The notes beneath the pieces were generated by a model. It saw only the letters and a program-made list of their open reading frames with translations. It made no database searches and was not told the origin of the DNA. A stretch of DNA of 64,000 nucleotides from an uncultured Chlorobiaceae bacterium. GTDB taxonomy: Bacteria > Bacteroidota > Chlorobiia > Chlorobiales > Chlorobiaceae. Positions 17,645 to 28,200 of this stretch are shown piece after piece. Position 1 is the first letter of the stretch. Each line of letters begins with the position of its first letter. The translations under genes were made by a program, and so were the position numbers. The stretch is from contig CAIJWE010000088.1 of assembly GCA_903824295.1 (NCBI GenBank), positions 1 through 64,000 of the forward strand. Reading direction: 5' to 3'.

Positions 17645-20600
17645 ATGATTCTTAAGAGCATTTTCAAAAAGCCGGTTGAACGCCCGATTGAAGGGGTCAT
17701 CAAAGCGGATGATGAAGCAAGCCTTCGGCTTGAAATCGAAGAGTATGTCCTGACCGGTGAGCTTGAAAAACGTCTGAAGTTATTTCTTGATGCCTACATC
17801 AATTATGAAGGGGCCAATGGAGTTTGGATCTCAGGCTTCTTTGGTTCAGGCAAATCGCATTTGCTGAAGATACTTGCCATGCTTCTTGAAAATCGTGAGA
17901 TAGATGGTGTGCAAACACTCGATCTCTTTCTCTCTAAAAATATTGATGACGAGATTTTTCGAGCCGATCTCAAGCGTGCGGTCGCCATTCCCTCCAAAAG
18001 CATTCTCTTTAATATCGACCAGAAAGCTGATGTTATCAGCAAATCCCAGTTCGATGCTCTGCTTGCTGTCTTTGTCAAGGTTTTCGATGAAATGTGCGGC
18101 TACTATGGAAAGCAGGGGCATATTGCCCAGTTTGAACGAGAGCTCGACAGCCGGGGCCTCTATGAAAAGTTCACAATAGCCTACCACTCTCATACCGGAA
18201 AAGAGTGGCAACAGGGGCGTGAGCAAGCACTGCTCGAATCGCAGAATATTGCTAAAGCATACGCCGAAGCTACCGGAGAGTCAGATGCTGTTGCTATCGG
18301 TATTCTCGATAAATACAGAAGTCAGTACCGGGTTTCAATTGAGGATTTCGCTGATCAGGTCAACGCCTATATCAACAAGCAATCACCCGCCTTCCGGCTG
18401 AACTTCTTTGTAGATGAGGTGGGGCAATATATCGCCGAAAATGTTAAGCTGATGACCAACCTCCAAACTATTGCCGAAAGTCTTGCCACCAAAAGTCGAG
18501 GTCGAGCCTGGATCATTGTTACCTCCCAGAACGACATGAGCACGGTACTTGGTGAAATGAACCGTCAGCAGAGTAATGATTTCTCGAAAATCATGGGGCG
18601 CTTTGCAACAAAAATGCCATTGACCAGCACCGATGTAGCTGTGGTCATTCAGAGACGGCTTTTGGCCAAAACAGAAGAGGGTACAGAACTCGTTTCTGAC
18701 CTCTACCACAAGGAGTCAAATAACTTCGGAACGCTTTTCAGTTTCACCGATGGAACTCGCGATTACAAGAACTATAAGGATAGGGAGGAGTTTATTCAAA
18801 GCTATCCCTTTGTTCCCTATCAATTTGAACTCTTTCAGTCGGCTATTGAGAACCTTTCACGTCACAATGCCTTTGAAGGCAAACACAGTTCGGTCGGTGA
18901 GCGTTCGATGCTTGGGGTCTTCCAGCAGGTTGCCATGCAGATCAGCGGTTATGAAATTGGTCAACTGGCCTCTTTTGACCTGATGTTTGAAGGTATTCAA
19001 ACGGCATTAAAGGCTCAGACGCAAAAAGCTGTTCTCGCAGCAGAGCGGCAACTGGGCAATGACTTCGCCTTAAAAGTGCTGAAAGCCCTTTTCCTTGTTA
19101 AATATGTCAAGGAGTTCAAGCCGTCACTTCGAAATATGTGCGTTCTGATGTTCGATGGCTTCAGTCAGGAGTTGCCCCAATTGCGCAAGCATGTTGAAGA
19201 GGCGCTGAACTATCTGGAACAGCAGACCTACATCAAGCGGAATGGTGAACTCTACGAGTACCTCACCGACGAGGAAAAAGATATTGAAAAGGAGATCAAG
19301 AACACGGAGGTTGAATCCACGGAAGTTGCCTCAGAGCTGGAAAAGATCGTGTTCGATCATGTCATCAAGCAGAGGAAGATCCGCTACAATAACAACGGGC
19401 CGGATTATCCCTATTCCAGAAAACTTGATGATCGTCTGCATGGCCGTGAATACGAGCTGACCATTCATGTTGTCACCCCATTCCACGAAAACGCCGAGAA
19501 TGAGACGATCCTGAAGATGCAGAGTATGGGGCGTGATGAACTTCTGGTGTTGATGCCTCCTGATGATCGACTCATGCGGGATATCATCCTGTACAAACAG
19601 ACCGAAAAGTATATCCGCCAGAACATCACAACGGCCCAGCAAGAGGCTGTTACCCGCATACTGACCAACAAAGGCGATCAGAACCGGGATCGATACAGGG
19701 AGTTGCAGTTGCGACTGCAAACCCTCCTTGGACGGGCCAAACTTTTTGTGGGTGGCAGTGAGATTGAAATTGGCGGCGAAGATCCTCAAAGCAGGATCAT
19801 TCGGGGCTTTCATCAACTGATCATACAGGCATATCCCAACCTCCGCATGTTGCGCGGCATTACCTATTCTGAAAACGATATTGCGGGTTGTCTCCGGCAA
19901 ACTCAGGAGGCATTGTTTGGAACCGATCTTGCTTCATTGGCGGAATCAGAGCAGGAGGTGCTTGCCTTCATCCAGAGCAATAACCGGAGTGGCGTTCGCA
20001 CAACACTGAAGCTCCTGCTTGAACGATTTGAGCGAAAACCAAATGGCTGGTACTATGCCGCCGTACTCTGCACCCTTGCCAAACTATGTGCACGAGGAAA
20101 GGTTGAAGCCCGTTCAGAAAGCAATACCCTTGAAGATGACGAACTCGAAAAAGCTTTGCGCAATACGCACGGCCATGGCAATGTTATTCTGGTGCCACAG
20201 GCTGATTTTACCCCATCGCAGGTTCGCAACCTGAAAGAGTTTTATGAAGAGTTTTTTGACGCTTCTCCAGTTGCCAGTGAAGCCAGGGCTCTCAGCAGGG
20301 AAACCGGTGAAGCTCTTCAGAAATCAATGCTTGAACTGGCTCCATTTGCAGCACAAACTACGCTCTACCCGTTCCTGAATACGTTGCATCCGGTGCTTGA
20401 AAAGCTGAAATCGGTAAGCGGAAAACCCTATACATGGTACCTCACTGATTTCCTCAAAGAGGTTGACCCATTGCTTGACCTGAAGGAACAGGTTATCGAC
20501 CCCATCCGCAAGTTCATGAGTGGTCCGCAAAAAACCATTTTTGATGCTGCCCGCAAAATGGTTCAGGATCAGGAATCGAATTTTGCCTACATCCAGGGAG

Positions 20601-21184
20601 CTGAATCAGCGCTACTCTCCGAAGCATTGCTGGATCCGGAAAGCTACAAGGGGAACCACATGCAGCAGGTGAAAACTCTGGTGGATAGCCTGCAGGAAAA
20701 GGTTGGGGCGCAAATTGAAGCCGAAATATCCAGTGCAAAGGCAACATCCCAGGCACTTAAGGATCGCCTTTGCAGTATGGCTGAATTCAGTGCGCTTTTA
20801 CCTGAGCAACAGGCCGAGATCACTCAGTCATTCAACGAATTTACTCAAAAAGTAGAGCGTCAACAGCTTATTGCAATGATTCGCGATATGCAGCGGCGCT
20901 TTGAGGAAACAGAGTACCAGCAAATCTTGTCCCGATTGACGGTCCTGTCGCAGCCAAAACCGCAACGCTCAAATCCGGCACAGACAACGGAAACAGAAAA
21001 GCACCGGACAAGTGTCTATCCTCCTATAGCGGAGCCAAAAGTAGAGTATATCCCCGGACGATCAATCAAAGTCTCCTTTAAGAAAGCATGGCTGGCCGAT
21101 GAGTCGGATGTTGACAGTTATCTTGCATCAATGCGGGAAGCATTGCTGTCAGAGATTCGCAGCGGGAAAAGAATTCAAATTTAG
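17645..21184 (+). CDS. brxC: BREX ATPase BrxC
   Basis: A large 1179-residue AAA+ P-loop protein (DUF499/DUF6079-type, BrxC/PglY). The Walker A motif GFFGSGKSH lies at residues 64-72, and the acidic strand LNFFVDEVGQYI at about residue 250 fits Walker B. A sensor-like WIIVTSQNDM follows. The C-terminal half is mostly helical and rich in Glu, Gln and Lys, as in the family. It should form the ATP-driven core that links PglX and PglZ to DNA. Third gene of the operon; a 91-bp gap then leads into an inserted ATPase/TOPRIM pair, instead of directly to pglX as in the simple layout. Confidence 0.93.
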   Translation: MILKSIFKKPVERPIEGVIKADDEASLRLEIEEYVLTGELEKRLKLFLDAYINYEGANGVWISGFFGSGKSHLLKILAMLLENREIDGVQTLDLFLSKNIDDEIFRADLKRAVAIPSKSILFNIDQKADVISKSQFDALLAVFVKVFDEMCGYYGKQGHIAQFERELDSRGLYEKFTIAYHSHTGKEWQQGREQALLESQNIAKAYAEATGESDAVAIGILDKYRSQYRVSIEDFADQVNAYINKQSPAFRLNFFVDEVGQYIAENVKLMTNLQTIAESLATKSRGRAWIIVTSQNDMSTVLGEMNRQQSNDFSKIMGRFATKMPLTSTDVAVVIQRRLLAKTEEGTELVSDLYHKESNNFGTLFSFTDGTRDYKNYKDREEFIQSYPFVPYQFELFQSAIENLSRHNAFEGKHSSVGERSMLGVFQQVAMQISGYEIGQLASFDLMFEGIQTALKAQTQKAVLAAERQLGNDFALKVLKALFLVKYVKEFKPSLRNMCVLMFDGFSQELPQLRKHVEEALNYLEQQTYIKRNGELYEYLTDEEKDIEKEIKNTEVESTEVASELEKIVFDHVIKQRKIRYNNNGPDYPYSRKLDDRLHGREYELTIHVVTPFHENAENETILKMQSMGRDELLVLMPPDDRLMRDIILYKQTEKYIRQNITTAQQEAVTRILTNKGDQNRDRYRELQLRLQTLLGRAKLFVGGSEIEIGGEDPQSRIIRGFHQLIIQAYPNLRMLRGITYSENDIAGCLRQTQEALFGTDLASLAESEQEVLAFIQSNNRSGVRTTLKLLLERFERKPNGWYYAAVLCTLAKLCARGKVEARSESNTLEDDELEKALRNTHGHGNVILVPQADFTPSQVRNLKEFYEEFFDASPVASEARALSRETGEALQKSMLELAPFAAQTTLYPFLNTLHPVLEKLKSVSGKPYTWYLTDFLKEVDPLLDLKEQVIDPIRKFMSGPQKTIFDAARKMVQDQESNFAYIQGAESALLSEALLDPESYKGNHMQQVKTLVDSLQEKVGAQIEAEISSAKATSQALKDRLCSMAEFSALLPEQQAEITQSFNEFTQKVERQQLIAMIRDMQRRFEETEYQQILSRLTVLSQPKPQRSNPAQTTETEKHRTSVYPPIAEPKVEYIPGRSIKVSFKKAWLADESDVDSYLASMREALLSEIRSGKRIQI

Positions 21185-21275
21185 AAACAGTTTCGGCTTG
21201 AAAAATTACAGGTTATTCCTCTATCTTTGTGAAAACGCTTTAAAATTTACCTAACGCATTGAATTCAGAGATGAA

Positions 21276-22406
21276 ATGATAAAACGTTTATATGTTCACA
21301 ATTTTCGGACATTGCTCAATTTCAGTATTGAGTTCGAAAAAATGAATCTCCTTATGGGGAGTAATGGCGTTGGCAAGAGCACAATTTTTGATGTGCTTTA
21401 TCGGTTGAAATTATTTCTTTCTGGTGAGAATTTTCGATTACAGGATATATTTTCTTATGAAGATTTCCCAAAATGGGAAAAAAAATCAAATCACAAACAA
21501 GTTTTTGAAGTAAGAATAGAGGATGAATTAGCTGGTGCTTTTGAATATAAACTGACTATTGAACATCTTGCCAAAGAACGAAAAAATCGTATTGGCTTGG
21601 AAGAGCTCATGCATGAGGGGAAACCATTATACCGGTATAATTCAGCAAATGGTGGTCATGCTCAATTATATCAGGATGATTATTCACAAGGGCCTGATTG
21701 CCTTTTTGACTGGAGCCGTTCAGGAATAAGTGTACTGGAGGAGAGGCCTTATAATACCAAACTTGTAAAATTTCGGGAACTTTTTAAATCGCTTTTTGTA
21801 CTTAAAATTAATTTACCAGCCATTTCGTCTGATGCGCCATTTGAAGAAGAGATGCCAAAGCAGGATTTGCAGAATTTTGCCTCATGGTATCGATATTTAT
21901 CACAGGCAAATCAAAGCCGGATTTTTGAACTTACGGTTCGATTGCGCCAGATTTTGCCAGGTTTTGATTCCATGAATTTGCAGCCTGCCGGAGAGTCAAA
22001 GCTTCTGAATGTGCATTTTATCAATGAAGGTGGTGATGTTGATTCGTATCGTTTTACTCAACTTTCCGACGGGCAGAAAACACTGATCATTCTGTATACA
22101 TTGCTCTATTGTTTGCCAAAGAGAGATGTCATACTCTGCATTGATGAACCTGAAAATTATCTCGCACTTCCTGAAGTACAATTCTGGCTTGATGCACTCG
22201 ATGAACAAGTTCAGGATGGTTACAAACAGGCAGTATTGATTTCACATCATCCCCGACTCATTAATCTGTTAGCGGCCAATGCTGGGCAATGGCTCTATAG
22301 AGAGGGGGCAAGCACTCCCACACGAATCAAGCAAATTTCATTTGACCAGCAAGATGGTTTACCGGTGAGCAAATTGATAGAGATGGGGTGGATAGTCGAT
22401 GAGTAA
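21276..22406 (+). CDS. AAA15/ABC-type ATPase of an inserted cassette (cassette 1)
   Basis: A 376-residue SMC/OLD-like ATPase. Walker A GSNGVGKS lies at residues 28-35 after the family opening IKRLYVHNFRTLLNF. A QLSDGQKT signature precedes Walker B VILCIDEPEN (about residues 284-293), and an H-loop SHHPRL follows. Such proteins act as ATP-dependent switches for toxic nucleases in defence pairs. It is coupled by an eight-base overlap to a TOPRIM-like gene. The gene looks more AT-rich than brxC, which hints at separate origin. It is not a core BREX gene. Specific system unknown; related to AbiL/RloA-type ATPases by layout only. Confidence 0.82.
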   Translation: MIKRLYVHNFRTLLNFSIEFEKMNLLMGSNGVGKSTIFDVLYRLKLFLSGENFRLQDIFSYEDFPKWEKKSNHKQVFEVRIEDELAGAFEYKLTIEHLAKERKNRIGLEELMHEGKPLYRYNSANGGHAQLYQDDYSQGPDCLFDWSRSGISVLEERPYNTKLVKFRELFKSLFVLKINLPAISSDAPFEEEMPKQDLQNFASWYRYLSQANQSRIFELTVRLRQILPGFDSMNLQPAGESKLLNVHFINEGGDVDSYRFTQLSDGQKTLIILYTLLYCLPKRDVILCIDEPENYLALPEVQFWLDALDEQVQDGYKQAVLISHHPRLINLLAANAGQWLYREGASTPTRIKQISFDQQDGLPVSKLIEMGWIVDE

Positions 22407-22938
22407 TAAAGCCAGAAGTCAACTTATGATCCTGTGCGAGGATAAAGCACAGCTTGATTTTATCAAGGGATACTGCAAAGAGGCGGGGTGGGATAACAGG
22501 GCGATTATATCCCAGGACTTGTGTCCCGCAGGAAGCCAGTCTGCTGAACAGTGGGTTCGAGAACGATTTGAGAGGACATTGAGGACATTTCGCGGAAAAT
22601 ATGGTCAAGGGAGGTCTGTTATACTACTGGTTATGATTGATGGTGACAAGTTTTCTGTGTCAGAACGCAAAAAGCAGTTACAGCAAAATGTTCAATGTAC
22701 TGCTCAGGAACCCGTTGCTCTTTTTGTTCCAAAACGAAATATCCAGAGCTGGATGGCATTTTTGGACGGGGATTTTGAAAATGAAGAAAAAGACTATAAA
22801 CAAAAATATCAGAGACAGTCGCCCAACAGCAAATATGGAAGAAATCTCCGAAAATTTTGTTTGTCATCATCACCGGAAAAACTTCCTTCATCTCTCGAAG
22901 ATGCATGCAAAGAGTGGGAGAAGATTGAACGGGTGTAG
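22399..22938 (+). CDS. TOPRIM-like putative effector (cassette 1)
   Basis: A 179-residue protein I do not recognise by name. It opens with a strand and acidic residue typical of TOPRIM/OLD nucleases (LMILCEDKAQ, E14), and has a DGD triad at residues 81-83 after a hydrophobic strand (VILLVMIDGD), the DxD motif of TOPRIM. The rest is basic. The eight-base overlap with the ATPase gene argues for one functional unit, probably ATPase-controlled nucleic acid cleavage; RloB- and DUF4276-like proteins are the nearest concept. Nuclease activity is inferred from two motifs only. Confidence 0.6.
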   Translation: MSNKARSQLMILCEDKAQLDFIKGYCKEAGWDNRAIISQDLCPAGSQSAEQWVRERFERTLRTFRGKYGQGRSVILLVMIDGDKFSVSERKKQLQQNVQCTAQEPVALFVPKRNIQSWMAFLDGDFENEEKDYKQKYQRQSPNSKYGRNLRKFCLSSSPEKLPSSLEDACKEWEKIERV

Positions 22939-23147
22939 TATCGACGATTTGGTGTTAAAAGGAAAACCCCTGTTTATAACGGTTTTTATGCGCCAAGCTC
23001 AAACTTATGCGCCTGGCGTATAAAATCAGCTCATAAAGAAATGAGCCGGCTCATAAAGCGCTCATTCATGCTCATACCGAAACATCCGGAACCGTTTTAT
23101 TTCGTTGACGTTAATCCGTTGTCATCTGTGTTTTAATAGGTTTGTAA
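22939..23147. other. junction region with palindromes
   Basis: This gap holds GCTCAT and ATGAGC around six bases (23029-23046), followed by two further GCTCAT-type copies, and a TATGCGCCA / TGGCGTATA pair. In one frame it reads as about 40 codons ending HPEPFYFVDVNPLSSVF and stop at 23134-23136, which may be the tail of a lost gene. It separates cassette 1 from the pglX relic. Confidence 0.45.
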
Positions 23148-23282
23148 ATGGAAACAGCTAAACTCAAAAAATTCGCACAGTTTGCCCGCCGTAGCTTGAT
23201 TGAGCAGGTCTCTGCCAAACTCAATATGGTGCTGGCCGAGGGCAGTGCCGCCCGGCGTGAACAACCGAAGGCATTTGTTTAA
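23148..23282 (+). pseudogene. 5' relic of a second pglX
   Basis: It starts METAKLKKFAQFARRSLIEQ and matches the opening of the intact PglX at 25279 (MDTAKLKKFAQFARRNLIKP) over about 40 residues; the DNA around codons 4-13 is nearly identical. The frame then hits TAA at 23280-23282. It is a truncated duplicate of the pglX start, left upstream of the ATPase/PD-(D/E)XK cassette, and marks a recombination event at pglX. Confidence 0.9.
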
Positions 23283-23300
23283 TACTGCGGACAGGCGAGT

Positions 23301-23372
23301 GAGCAAGTCAGTGAGCAAGTCAGTGAGCAAGTCAGTGAGCAAGTCAGTGAGCAAGTCAGTGAGTAAGTTAGT
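23301..23372 (+). repeat. 12-bp tandem repeat, six units
   Basis: GAGCAAGTCAGT occurs five times without change and once as GAGTAAGTTAGT. In the frame of the pglX relic, beyond its stop, it encodes repeated VSEQ and ends in a TAA. Poly-(VSEQ) linkers are known to me from Schlafen/AlbA_2-type ATP-binding regulators, so this may be the linker of a lost gene. Confidence 0.9.
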
Positions 23373-23688
23373 GGGCAGGTTTTATGTATGTTGCGATTCT
23401 GTGAGGGAGAACCACAAAGCAGATTTGAATGGCTCGAGGCGGCAGGTTGCAGAAGTATCCCCGGTTGAGCGTAAAAGGTCGGGCGTTGGTGGAGGGGGGA
23501 GTGAATAGTGGCCCGTGGTTAGTGATTATGATACGGTTGGGAATTTATCGGCTTTTACTGAGATGATTTAATTTGGCAACAGGCTGTTGCCACATTGGAA
23601 AGCTGTTCTGCTCAATGTCGCTTAAATGTTGACATAAAGCGCGAGAAACATTTATAAGTGAAATTTAAAAAGTGACCAGGATTCAACT
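23373..23688. other. degenerate region between repeat and cassette 2
   Basis: About 316 bp with no gene I can support. It ends with AT-rich DNA before the ATG at 23689, which probably holds the promoter or leader of cassette 2. The nearby frame at 23200-23508 is repeat-driven and not called. Confidence 0.45.
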
Positions 23689-24750
23689 ATGATCGAGCAT
23701 CTTGATCTGAAAAACTTCGCAGCCTTCAATAGCCTAAGAATTGATTTTTCGCCCAAGATCAATGTGATCATTGGCGAGAACAGCACAGGAAAAACTCATT
23801 TGCTCAAGGCTGCTTATGGCCTGTGCGCCGGGGCACCACTTTATAATAAAAAGCCGGATACCAGTGACGATGAACTGGAGGCAGCTTTGACAACCAAGCT
23901 CCTCCGACTATTTATGCCGCTGGACGACAAGCTTGGCAAGATGCATCATCAGGGAGCAAGCGAACAAGCCTCCTTGTCGGCAAGGTTTTCTCAACATCAG
24001 AAAATTGCCGTTACCTTTTTCAAAAACTCCAAAGCACTGGCGGTTCAGAATCGGGTTAACTATCGACAATATAAGGATGAGGCGGTTTTTATACCGACAA
24101 AAGAAGTTCTCTCTTTTATGAAGGGATTCAACAGCTTGTATGAAAAATACGAACTTTCTTTTGATCAAACCTATCAGGATATTTGCTTTTTGCTGGATCT
24201 TCCTGCCGTTCGTAAAGAGACCTTGCATGAAAAATCCGATTGGGCAATGAAAGAGATCAAGGGCATCTGCGGCGGTAGTTTCGTTTTCTATGGTGGCGGC
24301 AAGGTTACTTTTAAAACCGAGAATGCAGAATACTCCGCCAACTCTATGGCTGAAGGTTTCCGCAAGGCCGGTATGCTCTCGCGCCTGTTGGAAACTGGTG
24401 CAATCAAGCCAGGTGTTAGTGGCCCTCTGTTCTGGGATGAGCCAGAGACTAATCTGAATCCCAAGCTGATGAAACTGCTTGTGCAGATCATGCTGGAGCT
24501 ATCTCGTAATGGTCAGCAAATAATTATGGCTACCCATGACTATACACTGCTCAAGTGGCTTGATCTACTCATGGATAAGGGCAAGGATGATCACGTCCGC
24601 TTTCATACGCTCTATCGCGATGAAAACGACGTTGTAACAGTTGACACTGTAGAAGATTATCGGTCAATTACACCAAATGCTATTGCCGATACCTTCAACG
24701 ACCTGACCAAACAGCAAGTTAACAAGACCATGGGAGGGTTGGGTAAGTGA
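23689..24750 (+). CDS. AAA/ABC-type ATPase of cassette 2
   Basis: A 353-residue ATPase with the AAA15/AAA21 layout. It opens IEHLDLKNFAAFNSLRIDF; Walker A GENSTGKT is at residues 29-36, Walker B GPLFWDEPETNLNP at about 243-256, and the switch strand IIMATHDYTLLKW follows. It overlaps the next gene by four bases (GTGA at 24747), so both are translated together. ATPases of this type with a coupled nuclease are common in abortive defence pairs. It shares no long stretch with the cassette 1 or 3 ATPases, so the three cassettes are not recent copies of one another. Not part of the standard BREX set. Confidence 0.82.
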   Translation: MIEHLDLKNFAAFNSLRIDFSPKINVIIGENSTGKTHLLKAAYGLCAGAPLYNKKPDTSDDELEAALTTKLLRLFMPLDDKLGKMHHQGASEQASLSARFSQHQKIAVTFFKNSKALAVQNRVNYRQYKDEAVFIPTKEVLSFMKGFNSLYEKYELSFDQTYQDICFLLDLPAVRKETLHEKSDWAMKEIKGICGGSFVFYGGGKVTFKTENAEYSANSMAEGFRKAGMLSRLLETGAIKPGVSGPLFWDEPETNLNPKLMKLLVQIMLELSRNGQQIIMATHDYTLLKWLDLLMDKGKDDHVRFHTLYRDENDVVTVDTVEDYRSITPNAIADTFNDLTKQQVNKTMGGLGK

Positions 24751-25274
24751 AGTTAAGAGAGCGCGATTTAGAAATTGAATTTACTGATGCTATTGATGGC
24801 TTGGTTTTCGATCAAATGAAACCAAAACAACCAAACTTTCATGGTGTTAGCGAAATGCATCGAGTTGATTTTGTGGTCGAGTTTGATGAAGCAATCATTT
24901 TTGTTGAAATCAAAGACCCCTGTAATCCGAATGCTCAGGCAAGAGGACTGAAGAAGTTTAAAAAGGAACTCAATGACGGCACTCTCAGCTCCACTTTTGC
25001 TTCCAAGTTTATAGACAGTTTTTTCTACCGTTGGGCTGAAGATAAGTTATCAAAGAGCGTGCATTATCTTTGCCTGGTAACACTGGATGCAGAATTATTG
25101 CCAAATTTCTCTGATGAGATAGCCAAGAAAATTCCTTCTGTAAACAAAACTTCGAATCGCTGGCAAAGGCATCCTGTCGGGACTTGCCAGGTATTCAACA
25201 TTGAAACCTGGAACGAAAACTTCCCGAAGTGGCCAGTCTCTCGCTTGGTCCTCATAGCAGTTAAAGACGCATAA
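24747..25274 (+). CDS. PD-(D/E)XK nuclease-like effector (cassette 2)
   Basis: A 175-residue protein with a restriction-endonuclease-like core: D41 in RVDFVVEFDEAI and the E-x-K pair at E54/K56 in IIFVEIKDP match the PD-(D/E)XK active site. It begins at GTG 24747, overlapping the ATPase stop. The middle contains KKFKKELNDGTLSSTFASKF, plausibly DNA-contacting. It ends five bases before the intact pglX start, so it may be translated from the same message as pglX. I infer an ATPase-gated DNase; a BREX-linked restriction partner is possible. Confidence 0.7.
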   Translation: MKLRERDLEIEFTDAIDGLVFDQMKPKQPNFHGVSEMHRVDFVVEFDEAIIFVEIKDPCNPNAQARGLKKFKKELNDGTLSSTFASKFIDSFFYRWAEDKLSKSVHYLCLVTLDAELLPNFSDEIAKKIPSVNKTSNRWQRHPVGTCQVFNIETWNENFPKWPVSRLVLIAVKDA

Positions 25275-25278
25275 AGAT

Positions 25279-28200
25279 ATGGATACCGCAAAACTCAAAA
25301 AATTCGCACAGTTTGCTCGGCGCAATCTGATCAAGCCGATTTCTGGTAAGTTGGAACTGGTGCTAACCGATAACAGCGCAGCTCAACGGGAGAGTGCGGA
25401 AGCGATCATAAAGCTCAAGGAAGTAATCAAGAGCAACGGTGCGGAGCAGGTCATTGAGCGAGTTGCCTACACCTGGTTCAACCGCTTTTGTGCGTTGCGC
25501 TTTATGGATGTAAACCGTTTTAATCAAATTGGCAATAGTCGTTTTAGCGTAGTTTCGCCCGCCGAAGGTCAGTTTCAGCCCGAGATTTTAGCTGAAGCCA
25601 AGAGTGGCCATATCGAAGAGGAGATGGTTAGCGATAAAATCCAGCAGCAAATTTTTGCTCTGCTCGATGGCAAAGTACCAAGCCGCGATCCGCAGGGTGA
25701 GGCTTATCGTCAGTTAGTGGTCGCAGCTTGTAATTACTGGCACAGAGCCATGCCATTTTTGTTTGAACGTATTGATGACTACACTGAATTGCTGATGCCT
25801 GAAGACCTTCTCTCCGGCAATTCAATTCTTGCCTACATCCGTGAGGCAATGACGCCAGATGCCTGCAAGAATGTAGAGGTGATTGGATGGTTCTATCAGT
25901 TCTATATCTCTGAAAAGAAGGATGAGGTTTTCGAAGGGCTGAAAAAGAACAAGAAGATCACGCCCGAGAATATCCCCGCTGCAACCCAGCTCTTCACACC
26001 CCACTGGATTGTGCGCTACCTGGTAGAGAACTCACTTGGTCGTCTCTGGATGCTCAACCGTCCCAAGTCGAAGTTGATTGAGCGGATGGTGTACTACATC
26101 AAGCCTGATCAGCCGGAATCTGATTTTCTCCATATCACCAAACCGGAAGAGATCAAGATCTGCGATCCGGCATGCGGATCAGGCCATATGCTGACTTATG
26201 CTTTCGATATTCTCTATGCTATCTATGAGGAAGAGGGGTATGAGCCTTCAGAAATCCCGGAAAAGATCCTGACACATAACCTCTACGGTATCGAGATTGA
26301 CGAACGAGCTGGGGAACTGGCCGCATTTGCTTTGACGATGAAGGCCCGTGCCCAGCAACGCAGATTCTTTAGCAAGCCAATACAGCCAAATATCTGTGTA
26401 CTGCAGAATATTCAGTTCGATAATGTCGAGCTGAAAAACTATATGGATTTCATCGGACGTGACCTCTTCACCGCACCGCTGCAGGCCACCCTCAAACAGT
26501 TTGAAGAGGCCGATAATTTTGGTTCACTGATTCGTCCAGAAGTGACTGATGTGGCTGCCATGGTGAGGATACTGGAAGCAAAAAACGTCTCAGGGCAACT
26601 GTTTCTCAGTTCAACCCATCAGAAGGTTTTGCTAGCCCTGCAGCAGGTTGATTATCTCAGTCCGAAATATCATGTAGTGATTGCCAATCCGCCGTATATG
26701 GGTAGTGGTGGCATGAATGGACGGCTAAAAACTTGGGTAAAAGACAATTATTCAAACGGAAAATCCGACCTTTTTGCATCGTTCATCGAGAGAAACCTCG
26801 ATCTTGTGAAACCAAGTGGAGCGGTCGCAATGATAACGATGCAAAGTTGGATGTTCCTCTTTTCATTTGAATCACTTCGAACAAGGATTATTGGCCAGAA
26901 TACAATTCTATCAATGGTTCATCTCGGTGCACGAGCATTCAATAGTATTGGTGGGGAAGTTGTTTCGACAACCAGTTTTATTATTGAAAATTCCAATCAC
27001 CATGACTACAAGGGTAGTTATTTAAATTTGACAGAAGGAAATTCTGAAAAGGAGAAAGAAGATGCATTTCACCAAGCTATACAGAACCCTAATTGTGGTT
27101 GGCTATATTATGCTTCATCGGATGATTTTAGGATAATCCGAAGCAATCCAATTGCATATTGGGCAAGTCAGAATCTACGTGATGCCTTCTCAAAATTTTC
27201 GAGTTTTTCAAAGTACTCAGACACTCGAATTGGCCTTATTACAGGCGATAATGATTACTACATAAGGTATTGGCAGGAAGTATCAATAGATCGGGTTGGG
27301 TTAAATTATTCAAGGATTGAAGCCAAGCGCTCTGGCAAAAAGTGGTTTCCACAATCAAAGGGAGGTGACTTTCGCCGTTGGTACGGCAATCATCATACGT
27401 TGGTGAACTGGGAAAATGATGGCAAAGAACTGCAAACCCGACTCCATGAATTAGGTATAAGAACACTCGCCCATAACTTTAACCTCGATAAAATCTTTTT
27501 GCCTGGTATTACTTGGACCAAGATATCTTCCGGGATATTTGGTGCTCGTTTGCAGCCAACTGGGTTTCTTTTTAATGACGCTTCAGCAAATGCTTTTCCA
27601 GCATCCGATGAGCAGCAGTATCAATTATTGGCATTTTTGTGTTCAAAGTTGCCTGTTGAATTTTTGAAGGTAATGAATCCAACGCTAAATTTCTTGCCGG
27701 GAAATGTTGCATCCCTACCGATTTCACCAACAGTAATTACAAATAGTTATATTAATCGCAACGCAATTGAGCTGGTGGTTTGTGCGAAAAGAGACTGGGA
27801 TTCTTATGAAACATCTTGGGACTTCATCAATCCACCGTTGCTGCAATCCGAATATCGGAACTCAACACTGAACGCCACCTACCAGAACCTTCGTGCTCGC
27901 TGGCGAAAGATGACATTGGAGATGCAGCGGCTTGAAGAGGAGAACAACCGCATCTTAATCGACGCCTACGGTTTGCAGGATGAGCTGACTCCCGAAGTGC
28001 CGCTCAATGAAATCACTCTGACCTGCAACACGCATTACCGTTACAGCAATAACAAGAACGCGGAAGAGCTTGAAGCGTTGCTACTTGCTGACACCATGAA
28101 GGAATTTATCTCCTACGCTGTGGGTTGCATGTTTGGCCGGTATAGTCTGGAGGCCCCAGGTTTGATACTTGCAAATCAGGGGGAAGGGCTTGAGGACTAT

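Noticed and set aside
23301-23372. Possible CRISPR array
   Set aside because: The units are 12 bp and directly abutting with no spacers; it is a simple tandem repeat. No cas genes are in the window.
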